A stretch of 64,000 nucleotides of DNA, taken from NCBI RefSeq assembly GCF_000184705.1, contig NC_014831.1, positions 434,001-498,000 of the forward strand. Direction: 5' to 3'. A program made the position numbers and the translations under genes. This DNA comes from Thermaerobacter marianensis DSM 12885 (GTDB lineage: Bacteria > Bacillota > Sulfobacillia > Thermaerobacterales > Thermaerobacteraceae). The stretch's first letter is position 1. Each line of letters starts with the position of its first letter. Below, piece after piece: positions 50,914 to 59,426 of this stretch. The notes beneath the pieces are model-generated. The model saw only the letters and a program-made list of their open reading frames with translations, searched no databases and had not been told where the DNA came from.

Positions 50914-52283
50914 TCGGAGGCTTCGGGCATGTCGACCGCTGGCTGAGTGATTGGCTCGACGGGACCTTGCCAGGCCCGCGGCGCCAGGCGGTCGAGGGCC
51001 ACCTGGCAGCCTGCGCCCGATGCCGCGCCCGGGCGGAGGCGATGCGCGAGACGGTCCGTCAACTGCGGTCCCTCACCCCTGTGCCACCGCCTCCCGACCT
51101 GGTGGCGCGGGTGCGGGCGCGCCTGGCGCAGGATGCCGCCACGGCCCCTGGCGCCGCTGGACCAAGCCATGCCCGCGGTGCCGTACCGGGTCCGGCCCCC
51201 GAGGGTCCGGCGACCGACAGGCCGGTGGCGACGGCCGCAGGCGCCGACCGCCCGGCGGAGGAGGCCACCCGGCGGCCCATGGCCCGGCTGTGGCGTTGGG
51301 TCCAGCGCCGCCCGGGGTGGCGGCCCGCGATGGCCGGCGGCGCCCTGGTGGTGCTCCTGGTGTGGGCGGCAGGGCGCTGGCTGGGCGGGACGGGCGGCGC
51401 CGTGCGCCAGGCCGTGGCGCCGGAGCTGGCCTCGGTGCCGGAGACGGCCGCCCGCGCCGGCGGCTGGGATGCCGCGCAGGAGAACGGCAGCGGCGCTGGG
51501 GCGAATGCGGCCGGTGCCGCTCCGGACACCGCGCCGGGGGCCACCGCGGGCGCGGCGGAGGCATTGGGATCCCAGGCGTCCAGCGCGATGCGGCCGGCCG
51601 CCGCCTCGGGCCGGCTGCTGATCCGCACCGGCCGCCTGGACCTGGTCGTGCCGGACGTGGCGGCTGCCTACCGGGAGGCAGAGGCGATCGCCCGGCGGTA
51701 CGGCGGGTTCGTCCAGGACGCGCGCCTGGACCGCACCGGCGCGGTCGAGGCGGCCAGCCTGACCCTGCGCGTCCCCGACCAGCGGCTGGAGACGGTGATG
51801 GACGAACTGGCTGCCCTGGCCCAGCGGGGGCGCGTGGCGGGCCACTCCATCGAGGCCCAGGACATCTCCTCGCAGTACATCGACGTCAAGGCGCGCCTGG
51901 AGACGCTCCAGGCTCAGGAGGCGCGGCTGCGCCAGCTGGCCTCGCGTTCGGCCGGCATCGACGAGTTGCTGCGGGTGGAACAGGAACTCTGGCGCGTGCG
52001 GGGGGAGATCGAGCAACTGGAGGGACAGGTGCGCTTCTGGGACCAGGCGGTGCAGCTGGCGACCATCGAGGTCGGACTGCGGGCCGTGGAGGCGACGCCG
52101 CCGGAACCGGCGGGCAGCCTGCGGGAACGGGCCGCCCGCGCCTTCCTGCGCTCCCTGCACGGGCTCGGCCAGCTGGTGCAGGCTGCCATTGTGGGATTGG
52201 CCGCGCTGGTGCCTTACCTGGCCGTGGTCGGGGCGGCAGCGGGGGCATGGCTCGGGTGGAGGCGGCGCCACTCCCGGCCTTGA
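50910..52283 (+). CDS. anti-sigma-like protein: zinc finger plus DUF4349
   Basis: A 457-residue membrane protein. Residues about 8-60 form a zinc-finger anti-sigma domain (VEGHLAACARCRAR, HxxxCxxC). An Ala/Pro linker and a transmembrane helix near 137-158 (MAGGALVVLLVWAAGRWLGG) follow. An outer DUF4349 domain with coiled-coil is at about 230-420 (DLVVPDVAAAYREAEAIARRYGGFV, ISSQYIDVKARLETLQAQEARLRQL), and a final helix anchors the C-terminus. It probably holds the ECF factor at the membrane until an envelope signal arrives. GTG start overlaps the sigma stop. Confidence 0.9.
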   Translation: MIGGFGHVDRWLSDWLDGTLPGPRRQAVEGHLAACARCRARAEAMRETVRQLRSLTPVPPPPDLVARVRARLAQDAATAPGAAGPSHARGAVPGPAPEGPATDRPVATAAGADRPAEEATRRPMARLWRWVQRRPGWRPAMAGGALVVLLVWAAGRWLGGTGGAVRQAVAPELASVPETAARAGGWDAAQENGSGAGANAAGAAPDTAPGATAGAAEALGSQASSAMRPAAASGRLLIRTGRLDLVVPDVAAAYREAEAIARRYGGFVQDARLDRTGAVEAASLTLRVPDQRLETVMDELAALAQRGRVAGHSIEAQDISSQYIDVKARLETLQAQEARLRQLASRSAGIDELLRVEQELWRVRGEIEQLEGQVRFWDQAVQLATIEVGLRAVEATPPEPAGSLRERAARAFLRSLHGLGQLVQAAIVGLAALVPYLAVVGAAAGAWLGWRRRHSRP

Positions 52284-52386
52284 ACCCCGCGGGGCCGGGC
52301 AACGATCGGGCGATGGCGACGCCACCGGGTCGCCATGGGATCGGGAGGAACCGGTGGCGAGCTGCCGTGGGGGCGACATGCCGGGC

Positions 52387-53745
52387 TCATCCAGCCCAGC
52401 CGGCGAACGTCTGGAGCGACGCCACGGGGTGCGGGCGGTTGACGCCGCCCTCCCGCCCGGCCCAGGCGTGCAGCGCCAGCTGGACGGCGTAGGCCATCAG
52501 ACCCCGGGCCTGCTCGGGCCGCGGGGACGGGCCGTACTGGGGCTTCGCGTTGGCTTCGAAGACCCAGGGCCGGCCCTGGGGATCGAGGCCGACGTCGACC
52601 CCGATCTCGCCGAGCGGGCCGAACCGCGCCTCCAGCGCCAAGGCGACCCGGACCGCCACGCGGGTCGCCTTGGCCTTCAGACCGGCAAGGGCCGGCAAGG
52701 GACCGAAGCGGCGGCGAAACGCCTCCAGCTCGAAGGGCGTGCCGCCGCGGGAGATGTTGGTGGTCACCGTCGCCGGGTGACCCAGGCGGACGACGATGAG
52801 CGGCACCGTCCACGTACCGGTGCCGTCCTTCTTCACCTCGACGCGCAGATCCCAACGGCGGCCGTTCAACCGCGGCAGCTGGATGCCCTGCTGGACCACC
52901 CAGACGCCACCCGCGATCCAGCGCGACAGCACCTCCACCACCTGGGCGGGATCGGCCGCCCGGCTGCGAAGCCGTTGCCGGCCGACCTGTCCCTCGATCC
53001 ACCACCCGCCCGCGACGGCCCGCAACCGCACCACCTCCGTGCCGTGACTGCCCCCGTCGGCCTTGACGAAGACCAGGCGGTGGCGGGAGAGGAAGGCGGC
53101 GAGCTCGGCCGGTGCCTCGAGCCGGACGGTCTCCGGGACCAGGGGGCGGGTGTCGGCGAAGAAGCGCAGGGCTTGATAGGTCTCCCACTTGGGGAACCCG
53201 CTGGCCAGGTTGACGAAGGGGATGGCGTCTTCCTCCCATAACGCCCTGCGCAGCGACCGGGCGGCGGCCCGGGGGCCGGGATCGGGAAAGGTCGCCCGGT
53301 TGTAGATCACATCGGGCAGGGGTATGGTGACCGGCCGGAGCCTTCCGCCCTGCCAGGTCCACCCCCGGATGCGGCCGCCGGCGCGGTCGACGCCCTTAAG
53401 GTCGAAGAAGAAGGGGATGCCGCCCGCCCCACGGACCTCCTGGCTGAGGAGCCGGACGCCTCGCTTCCAGGAGCGCAGCATCGCCGGGGTGACCCAGATG
53501 CCGACCAGGGGACCGACCACCAGACGCTGCCCCCCGTCGGCAGGGAACACGTAGACCGCCTGCCCGCGGTCGAAACCGAAGGCGTCGAGGACCGCTCCAG
53601 GCAGGGCCAGGGTGCGCTGGTCGGGTTCCCAGAGGGACGGAAGCCGGATGACGGCGTGGCCGAGCTGGACCCAGGCTGGCACGGCGGCATGGGAGAGCTC
53701 GCGGACCGTGGCGCGCCGAGCGGCCGTCTCCCGCCCCGGCATCAC
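52387..53745 (-). CDS. YheC/YheD-family ATP-grasp protein, array member A (type I)
   Basis: A 452-residue ATP-grasp protein of the endospore-coat YheC/YheD family. The N-terminal domain (about 25-110) has VGPLVGIWVTP. The family block PLPDVIYNRATFPD and FPKWETYQALRFF are near 140-190. The ATP-grasp part has FVKADGGSHGTEV near 228, an ATP-site Arg in RRWDLRVEVKKDG near 295 and the metal-ligand segment FEANAKPQ near 410. Catalytic residues look intact. In B. subtilis the relatives YheC and YheD localise to the spore coat; the reaction is unknown. It starts four bases inside the end of the neighbouring member B. Confidence 0.88.
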   Translation of the reverse strand: MMPGRETAARRATVRELSHAAVPAWVQLGHAVIRLPSLWEPDQRTLALPGAVLDAFGFDRGQAVYVFPADGGQRLVVGPLVGIWVTPAMLRSWKRGVRLLSQEVRGAGGIPFFFDLKGVDRAGGRIRGWTWQGGRLRPVTIPLPDVIYNRATFPDPGPRAAARSLRRALWEEDAIPFVNLASGFPKWETYQALRFFADTRPLVPETVRLEAPAELAAFLSRHRLVFVKADGGSHGTEVVRLRAVAGGWWIEGQVGRQRLRSRAADPAQVVEVLSRWIAGGVWVVQQGIQLPRLNGRRWDLRVEVKKDGTGTWTVPLIVVRLGHPATVTTNISRGGTPFELEAFRRRFGPLPALAGLKAKATRVAVRVALALEARFGPLGEIGVDVGLDPQGRPWVFEANAKPQYGPSPRPEQARGLMAYAVQLALHAWAGREGGVNRPHPVASLQTFAGWAG

Positions 53746-55130
53746 GGCCGGTTCCCCTCGATGTCCAGCCAGGCGGCGTAGTGCACCGGGAACCGCTGGA
53801 TGCGCTGTTCCGCGCCGGGATCGCCGAGCCGCTGCAGGCTCACCTTCAGCGGCATCCCGTTGACCTCGATCAGGCGCACGGTCCCGTCCTGCAGGACCCC
53901 CAGGTCGATGCCCAGCTCGTACACCGGTCCCAGCGCGGTGTCGATGGCGCGGGCGGTGGCCAGCGCGGCCTCCGCGACGGAGTCGCGCACCGCGGTGGCG
54001 CGCCCGCCGAAGGCATGCTGCAAGACCTGCTCCGGCAGGGCCACCTGCCCCCCGCTGCGGGGGCTGGTGATGGCGCTGCCCAGGGGCGCGATCCGGGCCA
54101 CCACACCCGACACCGTCCAGCGCCCCACGCCGTTCTTCTGCACGAGGACGCGCAGGTCGAAGCGGTTGCCCAGGTATGTGGCGAGCGGCAATCCCTCCTG
54201 CAGGAGGTACACCCGCGGCCCCCGTAGCAAGGGGCGGACCGCGGCGCGCACGGCGTCCGCGTCCGGCAGCAGGCGTTCCACGTTTCCCTGTGCGTCGCGG
54301 TGGGTCAGCAGCCAGCCGCCGGCGCGGCGGCGGGTCAAGCGGTGCACGCCGCGGCCCCGCGAGAGGTCGTCGGGCTTGAGATAGAGATCGCTGAAGCGGC
54401 GCATCGCGCGGGCCAAGGAATCGGGCGTGAGTCGCTCCGTGTAGGCCAGGAGGGAACGCACCGCCGGGACCCGGTGCAGAACATGGTAGGTCTCGAGCTT
54501 GCGGATCTTGCGGTGGGAGAGCAGGGTGCAGCCGAGCGCGCGGGCCCTGGGCGCCAGCTCTTGGGGACGCGGTCCGGCCCCGACGGCGGTGGGATAGAGG
54601 ATCACCCGCGGCAACGGGTAGACCCCGCCGGCCAGGCGCGGCGGGCCGCCTGCCGGCACTTCGACCCGCTCTGCGCGGACCGCCGAGCGGTTCCAGAGGA
54701 TGTCCTCGGGGCCAGCCAGCAGCAGGACGGCCCCCGCTTCGCGGGCGGCGGTGGCCATCTGGGCGATGGCCGGGTCGTCGGCACCGGACCGCAAGGCACG
54801 CAACACGGACCGGGAGGTGACGTAGGCGATCAAGGGGCCGCAGGCCAGGGTGGCGGTGCCCTCCCGCCAGACGGTGAGGGGCGTCCCCGCGGGCAGGCCA
54901 AGGGCTTCGGCCAGGGACGCCGACAACGCCACCTGGTGATCGCCGAGGCCGGGTTCACCCCGCAACTGCCCTGTGACCCGGCGGGTGCCGAACCGAACCG
55001 TGCACGGGCGGTCCTGGGGGAGGCCCAGCCGTTCCACCAGCAGGGGAGAGAGCATGACCACCCGTTCCGCCGGGTTCTCGCGGACCGTCACGCGGACTTC
55101 GAACCGGTCCACCTTGATCCGCCTCCTCAA
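53742..55130 (-). CDS. YheC/YheD-family ATP-grasp protein, array member B (type II)
   Basis: A 462-residue ATP-grasp protein of the second subtype in this array. It has PRVILYPTAVGAG in place of the DVIYNR block, SHRKIRKLETYHVLH, the Lys loop YLKPDDLSRGRGVHRL near 250, the pair LATYLGNRFDLRVLVQKNG near 315-330 and the metal segment LIEVNGMPL near 425. All expected ligands (Lys, Arg, Glu, Asn) are present, so it should bind ATP-Mg. It overlaps members A and C by four bases at each end (ATGA type), so translation is coupled. Confidence 0.87.
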   Translation of the reverse strand: MRRRIKVDRFEVRVTVRENPAERVVMLSPLLVERLGLPQDRPCTVRFGTRRVTGQLRGEPGLGDHQVALSASLAEALGLPAGTPLTVWREGTATLACGPLIAYVTSRSVLRALRSGADDPAIAQMATAAREAGAVLLLAGPEDILWNRSAVRAERVEVPAGGPPRLAGGVYPLPRVILYPTAVGAGPRPQELAPRARALGCTLLSHRKIRKLETYHVLHRVPAVRSLLAYTERLTPDSLARAMRRFSDLYLKPDDLSRGRGVHRLTRRRAGGWLLTHRDAQGNVERLLPDADAVRAAVRPLLRGPRVYLLQEGLPLATYLGNRFDLRVLVQKNGVGRWTVSGVVARIAPLGSAITSPRSGGQVALPEQVLQHAFGGRATAVRDSVAEAALATARAIDTALGPVYELGIDLGVLQDGTVRLIEVNGMPLKVSLQRLGDPGAEQRIQRFPVHYAAWLDIEGNRP

Positions 55131-56473
55131 GGCGCTGCGTCCTCATCGCCGCCGCCGACCGTCAAGCGGGAGCGAATCGGCAGGGCAAGCCCGGTCTCCC
55201 GGCCCGCCCACGCCCGACCGGCCAGCCACACCGCGTACTGCATGGGCCAGCGCGCCTGGGGTACGGTCTGGCCCGGTACCGGCGCGTGGGTCGACTTGGC
55301 GTTGGCCTCGAAGACCTTGGGGCGCCCCTGCCGGTCGAGGCCGAAGTCGACGCCGACCTCGCCCTGGAGCCCGTACCTCGCCTCCAGCGCCATGGCGACC
55401 AGCCGGCCCACGCGGGTGGCAACCGCGTCCAGGTCCCGCAGTACCTTGAGGCCGGCGAACCGGGTCCGGAAATCCTCGAGCAGGAAGATGTCCGCACCCT
55501 GCGCCTCGTTGGTCACCACCGCCGCCGGCGGTCCCCACCGGACGAAGATGAAGGGCACTTCCCACTCCCCCTGCCCGTTCTTCTTCGCCTCGAGCCGGAC
55601 GTCCCAGGGGCGCCCCTCCAGCTGGGGGAGCGGGATGCCTTCCTGAAGGACCCACTGGCCGTCTTCCGTCAGCCGGGTCAGAAAGGCGTGCAGGTCGTCC
55701 AGGTGGCCGAAGCGCTGCTGGATCTGCATCCGCTGGTTGCGTCCCTGGACGCGCCAGCCTCCCCGGGCCGCCTGAATGCGCAGCACCTGACCGCCGGCGC
55801 TGCCGCCATCGGCCTTGAGAAACGCCACCGGGTAGCGGCGCAAGAACCCGGCGAAGGTCTTGCGATCGCCAAACCGGATGGTGGCGGGCACCAGTTCCCT
55901 GGTGGCGCGGAAGAAGCGCAACGCCTCGTAGGTTTCCCACTTGGGGAAGCCGGCGGCCGTGTTGACGAAGGGGATCCGGTCGACGGCGATGAGCTGGCGG
56001 CGCAGTTCCCGCGCCCGGGCCCGTCGCCGCAGGTTGGGATACGTCGCCCGGTTGTAGATCACGTCCGGGAGCGGCAGGACCGCCCGGGCGGGCTTCCCTC
56101 CCCGCTCGACCCAACCCGCGACCCGTCCCCGCCGGCGGTCGATGCCGTCGAGATCGAAGACCACGGGGATCGCCCCCGCGGCCCGCGCTTCCTGCATCAG
56201 GACCCGCAGCGAGGGAGTCCACTGGCGGATCACCGCCCGCGTCACCCAGAGGCCGACCAGCGGCCCCAGGCGGAGCCGCTGCCCGCCGTCCCGAGGCCGC
56301 ACGTGGACTTCCTGATCCGGGGTCAGGCCCAGCTCCCCCATCCAGGCGGGGGGGAGGGCCAGGGTGCGGTTCGCGCCGTCGTACCGCAGCGGGGCGGCCC
56401 GCTCGCCATGCCCGAGATGCACGACGCGTTCCGGAGCGGAACCGTGGAGCGGGACCACCCGCACGCGTTCCAT
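55127..56473 (-). CDS. YheC/YheD-family ATP-grasp protein, array member C (type I)
   Basis: A 448-residue paralogue of member A, sharing the PLPDVIYNRATYPN and GFPKWETYEALRFF blocks, FLKADGGSAGGQV, RPWDVRLEAKKNGQG with the ATP-site Arg, and KVFEANAKS. The catalytic set looks complete. The ATG at 56473 follows AGGGGGGGACACAGG. The frame stays open for 150 more codons upstream, over the end of member D, but with no homologous residues there. A gap of 179 bases separates it from member D, unlike the other tight junctions. Confidence 0.85.
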   Translation of the reverse strand: MERVRVVPLHGSAPERVVHLGHGERAAPLRYDGANRTLALPPAWMGELGLTPDQEVHVRPRDGGQRLRLGPLVGLWVTRAVIRQWTPSLRVLMQEARAAGAIPVVFDLDGIDRRRGRVAGWVERGGKPARAVLPLPDVIYNRATYPNLRRRARARELRRQLIAVDRIPFVNTAAGFPKWETYEALRFFRATRELVPATIRFGDRKTFAGFLRRYPVAFLKADGGSAGGQVLRIQAARGGWRVQGRNQRMQIQQRFGHLDDLHAFLTRLTEDGQWVLQEGIPLPQLEGRPWDVRLEAKKNGQGEWEVPFIFVRWGPPAAVVTNEAQGADIFLLEDFRTRFAGLKVLRDLDAVATRVGRLVAMALEARYGLQGEVGVDFGLDRQGRPKVFEANAKSTHAPVPGQTVPQARWPMQYAVWLAGRAWAGRETGLALPIRSRLTVGGGDEDAAP

Positions 56474-56652
56474 CCTGTGTCCCCCCCTGAGCACCAGGTT
56501 GACGGCGTCCGGCCGTTGCAGGACCACCGGGGTGGCCACCACGGGCCTTGCGCCGCGTCGCCCACCGGTGGGGATGGGAACCAGCCGGCCACCCAAGGTG
56601 GCCACGGCGCCGCTCCGGGCGAGGGCCGGAGGGGTCGCCCACCCGCCCCACC

Positions 56653-58038
56653 CTATGCGGGTGGGGCGGCGGGGGACAGGGGGGCCCGCGCCCATTCCAG
56701 GGCCAAGCCGACCGCGCGATGGATGGGGCAGCGGTAGAGGCGCTGGGCCGCATAGGCGTCCCAGAGGAGGAGCGTGTCGTCCAGCCGTGGCTGTCCTTCC
56801 ACCTGCAACAGGCGCACCGCGCCGTCGGGCAGCAGCGCCAGTTGGACGCCGAGTTCGAACCGTGGACCCGCTCCGGCGTCGACCGCGCGGGCCGCGGCCC
56901 GCGCCACGCGCCCCAGCTCGTCGCAAACTTGCGGCCAGCGGGTGGGGAAGGCGTGGCGCAAGGCGGCCTCCGCGGGGGCAACCCGGCCGCCTGCACCAGG
57001 GCTCGTCAGGACGCAGCCCGGCGCGGCGACGCGGGCGAGGAGCGCGGACACGTCCCAGTGCCCCCGGGCGTCCGGCTGGACCAGGGCGAAGACGTCAAAG
57101 GGGTTTCCCAGATAGGTGGCTAGGGGAAGGGCTTCTTGGACGACGAAGGCGGTGGGGCCGGCGGCGAGCGCGGCCAGGGCCGCCTGGACCGCCCTGGGAT
57201 CGGGAAGCTCCTGCGTGCCGGTCCGGTCTTCTGCTGCGGCCATCAACCGCCAACCCCGATCCTGCCGCGTGAGGCGGTACACGCCGGCTCCACCGGAGGG
57301 GACATCGGGCTTCACGAACAGATCCGGGAACGCCGCGAGAGCCTCGGCGAGGGTGTCCGGGCCGAGACGCCGGGTCCACGGGATGCGCGGGGCCAGGTCC
57401 CCATCGGTGGCCGCCAGCTGGAGCCCCTCCAGGTGGGTGAGGCGGCCGATGCGCAAAACCGTGCAGCCCATCTCCGGCCCGCGGGCGGTGAGGGGGTCGG
57501 ACTCCGGACCCTCGTCGCTGAACACCCGGCGCAGGATCACCCGCGGCACCGGGAACCGGGCTTCCGTCAGGTGCCAGCGTCCGCCGCGGCGTTCCTCGGG
57601 CCGGTACCCCGTGATCGCCTTCGCGTCCACCTGCCCATCGGCGGGCGAGAACAAGCACAGCACGGCGCCCAGTTCCCGGGCGTGCCGGGCGTAGGCGGTG
57701 AAGGGCCGGCCGACGCCCTCGGCGCGCAGCCGGGCGAGGACGCCGCGCGCCACCATGAGGCCGACCAACGGACCCAGTTCGAGGCCTGCGTCCACCGGCT
57801 GCATCGCCATGCGCCCGCCGCCCGGCAGGGCCAGACGCTCGGCCACCGCGGCAGGGACGGCCACCCGCCCTGGGGGGAGACCGGCGTCCTCGTCCAGCCG
57901 GACACGGACGTGCCGCGTGCCGAAGCGAAGGACATGCCGCCCCGGGGGACGTTGCAGGGCGGACAACAGACCCCTGGCCACGCGGACAGGCGCCGCGCGC
58001 CCGGCCTCGATCTCCACGCGAACGAGCAGCCGCACCAT
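56653..58038 (-). CDS. YheC/YheD-family ATP-grasp protein, array member D (type II, probably inactive)
   Basis: A paralogue of member B of about 461 residues (PRVILRRVFSDEG, LPLATYLGNPFDV, LTSPGAGGRVA, FVKPDVPSGGAGVYRL). At three aligned catalytic sites it differs. RFDLRVLV in B is PFDVFALV here (ATP-site Arg to Phe). GIDLGV is GVQLAL (Asp to Gln). IEVNG is LQVEG (metal-binding Glu to Gln and Asn to Glu). It probably cannot catalyse ATP-dependent ligation. Start ATG 58038 or 58047: AGGAGGTGGAT overlaps the first. It heads the leftward array. Confidence 0.83.
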   Translation of the reverse strand: MVRLLVRVEIEAGRAAPVRVARGLLSALQRPPGRHVLRFGTRHVRVRLDEDAGLPPGRVAVPAAVAERLALPGGGRMAMQPVDAGLELGPLVGLMVARGVLARLRAEGVGRPFTAYARHARELGAVLCLFSPADGQVDAKAITGYRPEERRGGRWHLTEARFPVPRVILRRVFSDEGPESDPLTARGPEMGCTVLRIGRLTHLEGLQLAATDGDLAPRIPWTRRLGPDTLAEALAAFPDLFVKPDVPSGGAGVYRLTRQDRGWRLMAAAEDRTGTQELPDPRAVQAALAALAAGPTAFVVQEALPLATYLGNPFDVFALVQPDARGHWDVSALLARVAAPGCVLTSPGAGGRVAPAEAALRHAFPTRWPQVCDELGRVARAAARAVDAGAGPRFELGVQLALLPDGAVRLLQVEGQPRLDDTLLLWDAYAAQRLYRCPIHRAVGLALEWARAPLSPAAPPA

Positions 58039-58106
58039 GACGGTCATCCACCTCCTGCGGGGGATGCGACCCCGGCCGGCGGCCGCACGCCGTTTCTGGC
58101 GGGTCG

Positions 58107-58147
58107 CCCATCACCTTATGCGCACCGCGCAGGGCATGACCGCATAG
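58107..58147 (-). promoter_or_regulatory. candidate sigma-E-like promoter of the ATP-grasp array
   Basis: On the minus strand GGTCATG (58141-58135) is followed after 14 bases by CATAAGGT (58120-58113), similar to sigma-E elements. The start would be about 60 bases before member D. The divergent aminomutase gene begins 38 bases to the right. Confidence 0.35.
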
Positions 58148-58184
58148 CTTGGCTCTGCACAAGTCCCGAAGGAGGCGGTTGGCG

Positions 58185-59270
58185 GTGGGGCGCTACCGTA
58201 CGGACATCCGCGAGATCGAGCAGCTTGCCGCCGAAGAGCGCCAGCGGTTGCGGCCGGTGACGGAGACCTACGTCTTCCGGGTCAACGACTACTACCTCTC
58301 TCTCATCGACTGGGACGATCCGGACGATCCCATCCGCCGCATCGTCATCCCCTCGGAGGTGGAGCTGGCAGAGTACGGGAGCCTCGACCCTTCGGACGAG
58401 GAGAGCAACTACGTGGCACCCGGCTGCCAGCACAAGTACGGGCCGACCGCCCTGCTGCTGGTCTCCAAGGTGTGCGGGGCCTATTGCCGGTTCTGCTTCC
58501 GCAAGCGGCTCTTCCGCGAGGACGTGGAGGAGCACCACGTCAGCATGGACGTCGAACCCGGCCTGCGGTACATTGCGGCGCATCCGGAGATCACCAACGT
58601 GCTGCTCACCGGGGGCGACCCCCTGATGCTGAGCCCCCGGCGGCTGGACCAGATCCTGACGCGGCTCCGCGCCATCCCGCACGTGAAGGTCATCCGCATC
58701 GGGACCAAGATCCCGGCCTTCGAGCCCATGCGGGTGACGGACAACCCGGAGCTGCTCGAGGTGCTGCGGCGCCACTCGCGGGCCGACGCCCGCATCCACT
58801 TCTCCCTGCACTTCAACCACCCACGCGAGATGACGGAAGAGGCCCTGCGGTGCATCATCGCGCTGCAGGAGGTGGGGGTCACCCTGGTCAACCAGACGCC
58901 GTTGCTGCGGCGCGTCAACGACGACCCGGCCGTCCTGGCGGAGCTCCTGGAGCGGCTCACCTGGTGGGGGATCGCGCCGTACTACATCTTCCAGAACCGG
59001 CCGGTGGCGGGCAACGCGGACTTCGTCGTGCCGCTGCGGGAGGGGTACCGCATCGTCGAGCAGGCCAAGGCCCGGGTCTCGGGCTATGCCAAGCGGGTGC
59101 GCTACGTCATGAGCCACGCGACGGGCAAGATCGAGATCCTGGCGGTGGAGGGCGAGCGGATCTACCTCAAGTACCACCAGGCGCGGAATCCCGAAGACTA
59201 CGGCCGGTTCCTGGTCTGCCGGTTGACCGACGACGCGGCCTGGTTCGACGATCTCCAGCCGGTCGCATAG
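58185..59270 (+). CDS. kamA: KamA-family radical SAM aminomutase (lysine 2,3-aminomutase-like)
   Basis: A 361-residue radical SAM enzyme. The cluster motif CGAYCRFCFRKR (CxxxCxxC) is near residue 104. The body follows lysine 2,3-aminomutase (NVLLTGGDPLMLSPRRLDQIL, IRIGTKIPAFEPMRVT, HFSLHFNHPREMT, NQTPLLRRVND, YYIFQNRPVAGNADF). In place of the PGGGGK PLP-lysine motif it has SHATGKIEIL, so Lys there is the likely PLP anchor. It would move the amino group of lysine or a related substrate from C2 to C3, giving a beta-amino acid. The GTG at 58185 follows GAAGGAGG; an upstream TTG has no site. Confidence 0.88.
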   Translation: MGRYRTDIREIEQLAAEERQRLRPVTETYVFRVNDYYLSLIDWDDPDDPIRRIVIPSEVELAEYGSLDPSDEESNYVAPGCQHKYGPTALLLVSKVCGAYCRFCFRKRLFREDVEEHHVSMDVEPGLRYIAAHPEITNVLLTGGDPLMLSPRRLDQILTRLRAIPHVKVIRIGTKIPAFEPMRVTDNPELLEVLRRHSRADARIHFSLHFNHPREMTEEALRCIIALQEVGVTLVNQTPLLRRVNDDPAVLAELLERLTWWGIAPYYIFQNRPVAGNADFVVPLREGYRIVEQAKARVSGYAKRVRYVMSHATGKIEILAVEGERIYLKYHQARNPEDYGRFLVCRLTDDAAWFDDLQPVA

Positions 59271-59426
59271 GCGGCCCGGGCCGTCCAGCCGCCGGTGACC
59301 CCGGTCCCGCCGTCGTCGTCGCACGCCCCAGGCAAAGGGGACGGGGGTCCCGCAGCGGATCGGTCGTCGGAGCCGCGCCCGCGGGGATCCGCCGCGGGGG
59401 CCGGCTTCGGGCAGGAGGGAGGCGAC

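Noticed and set aside
56474-56926. Upstream extension of ATP-grasp member C to the limit of its open frame
   Set aside because: The extra residues are Arg/Gly/Pro-rich, overlap member D and have no counterpart in member A; ATG 56473 has a strong ribosome site.
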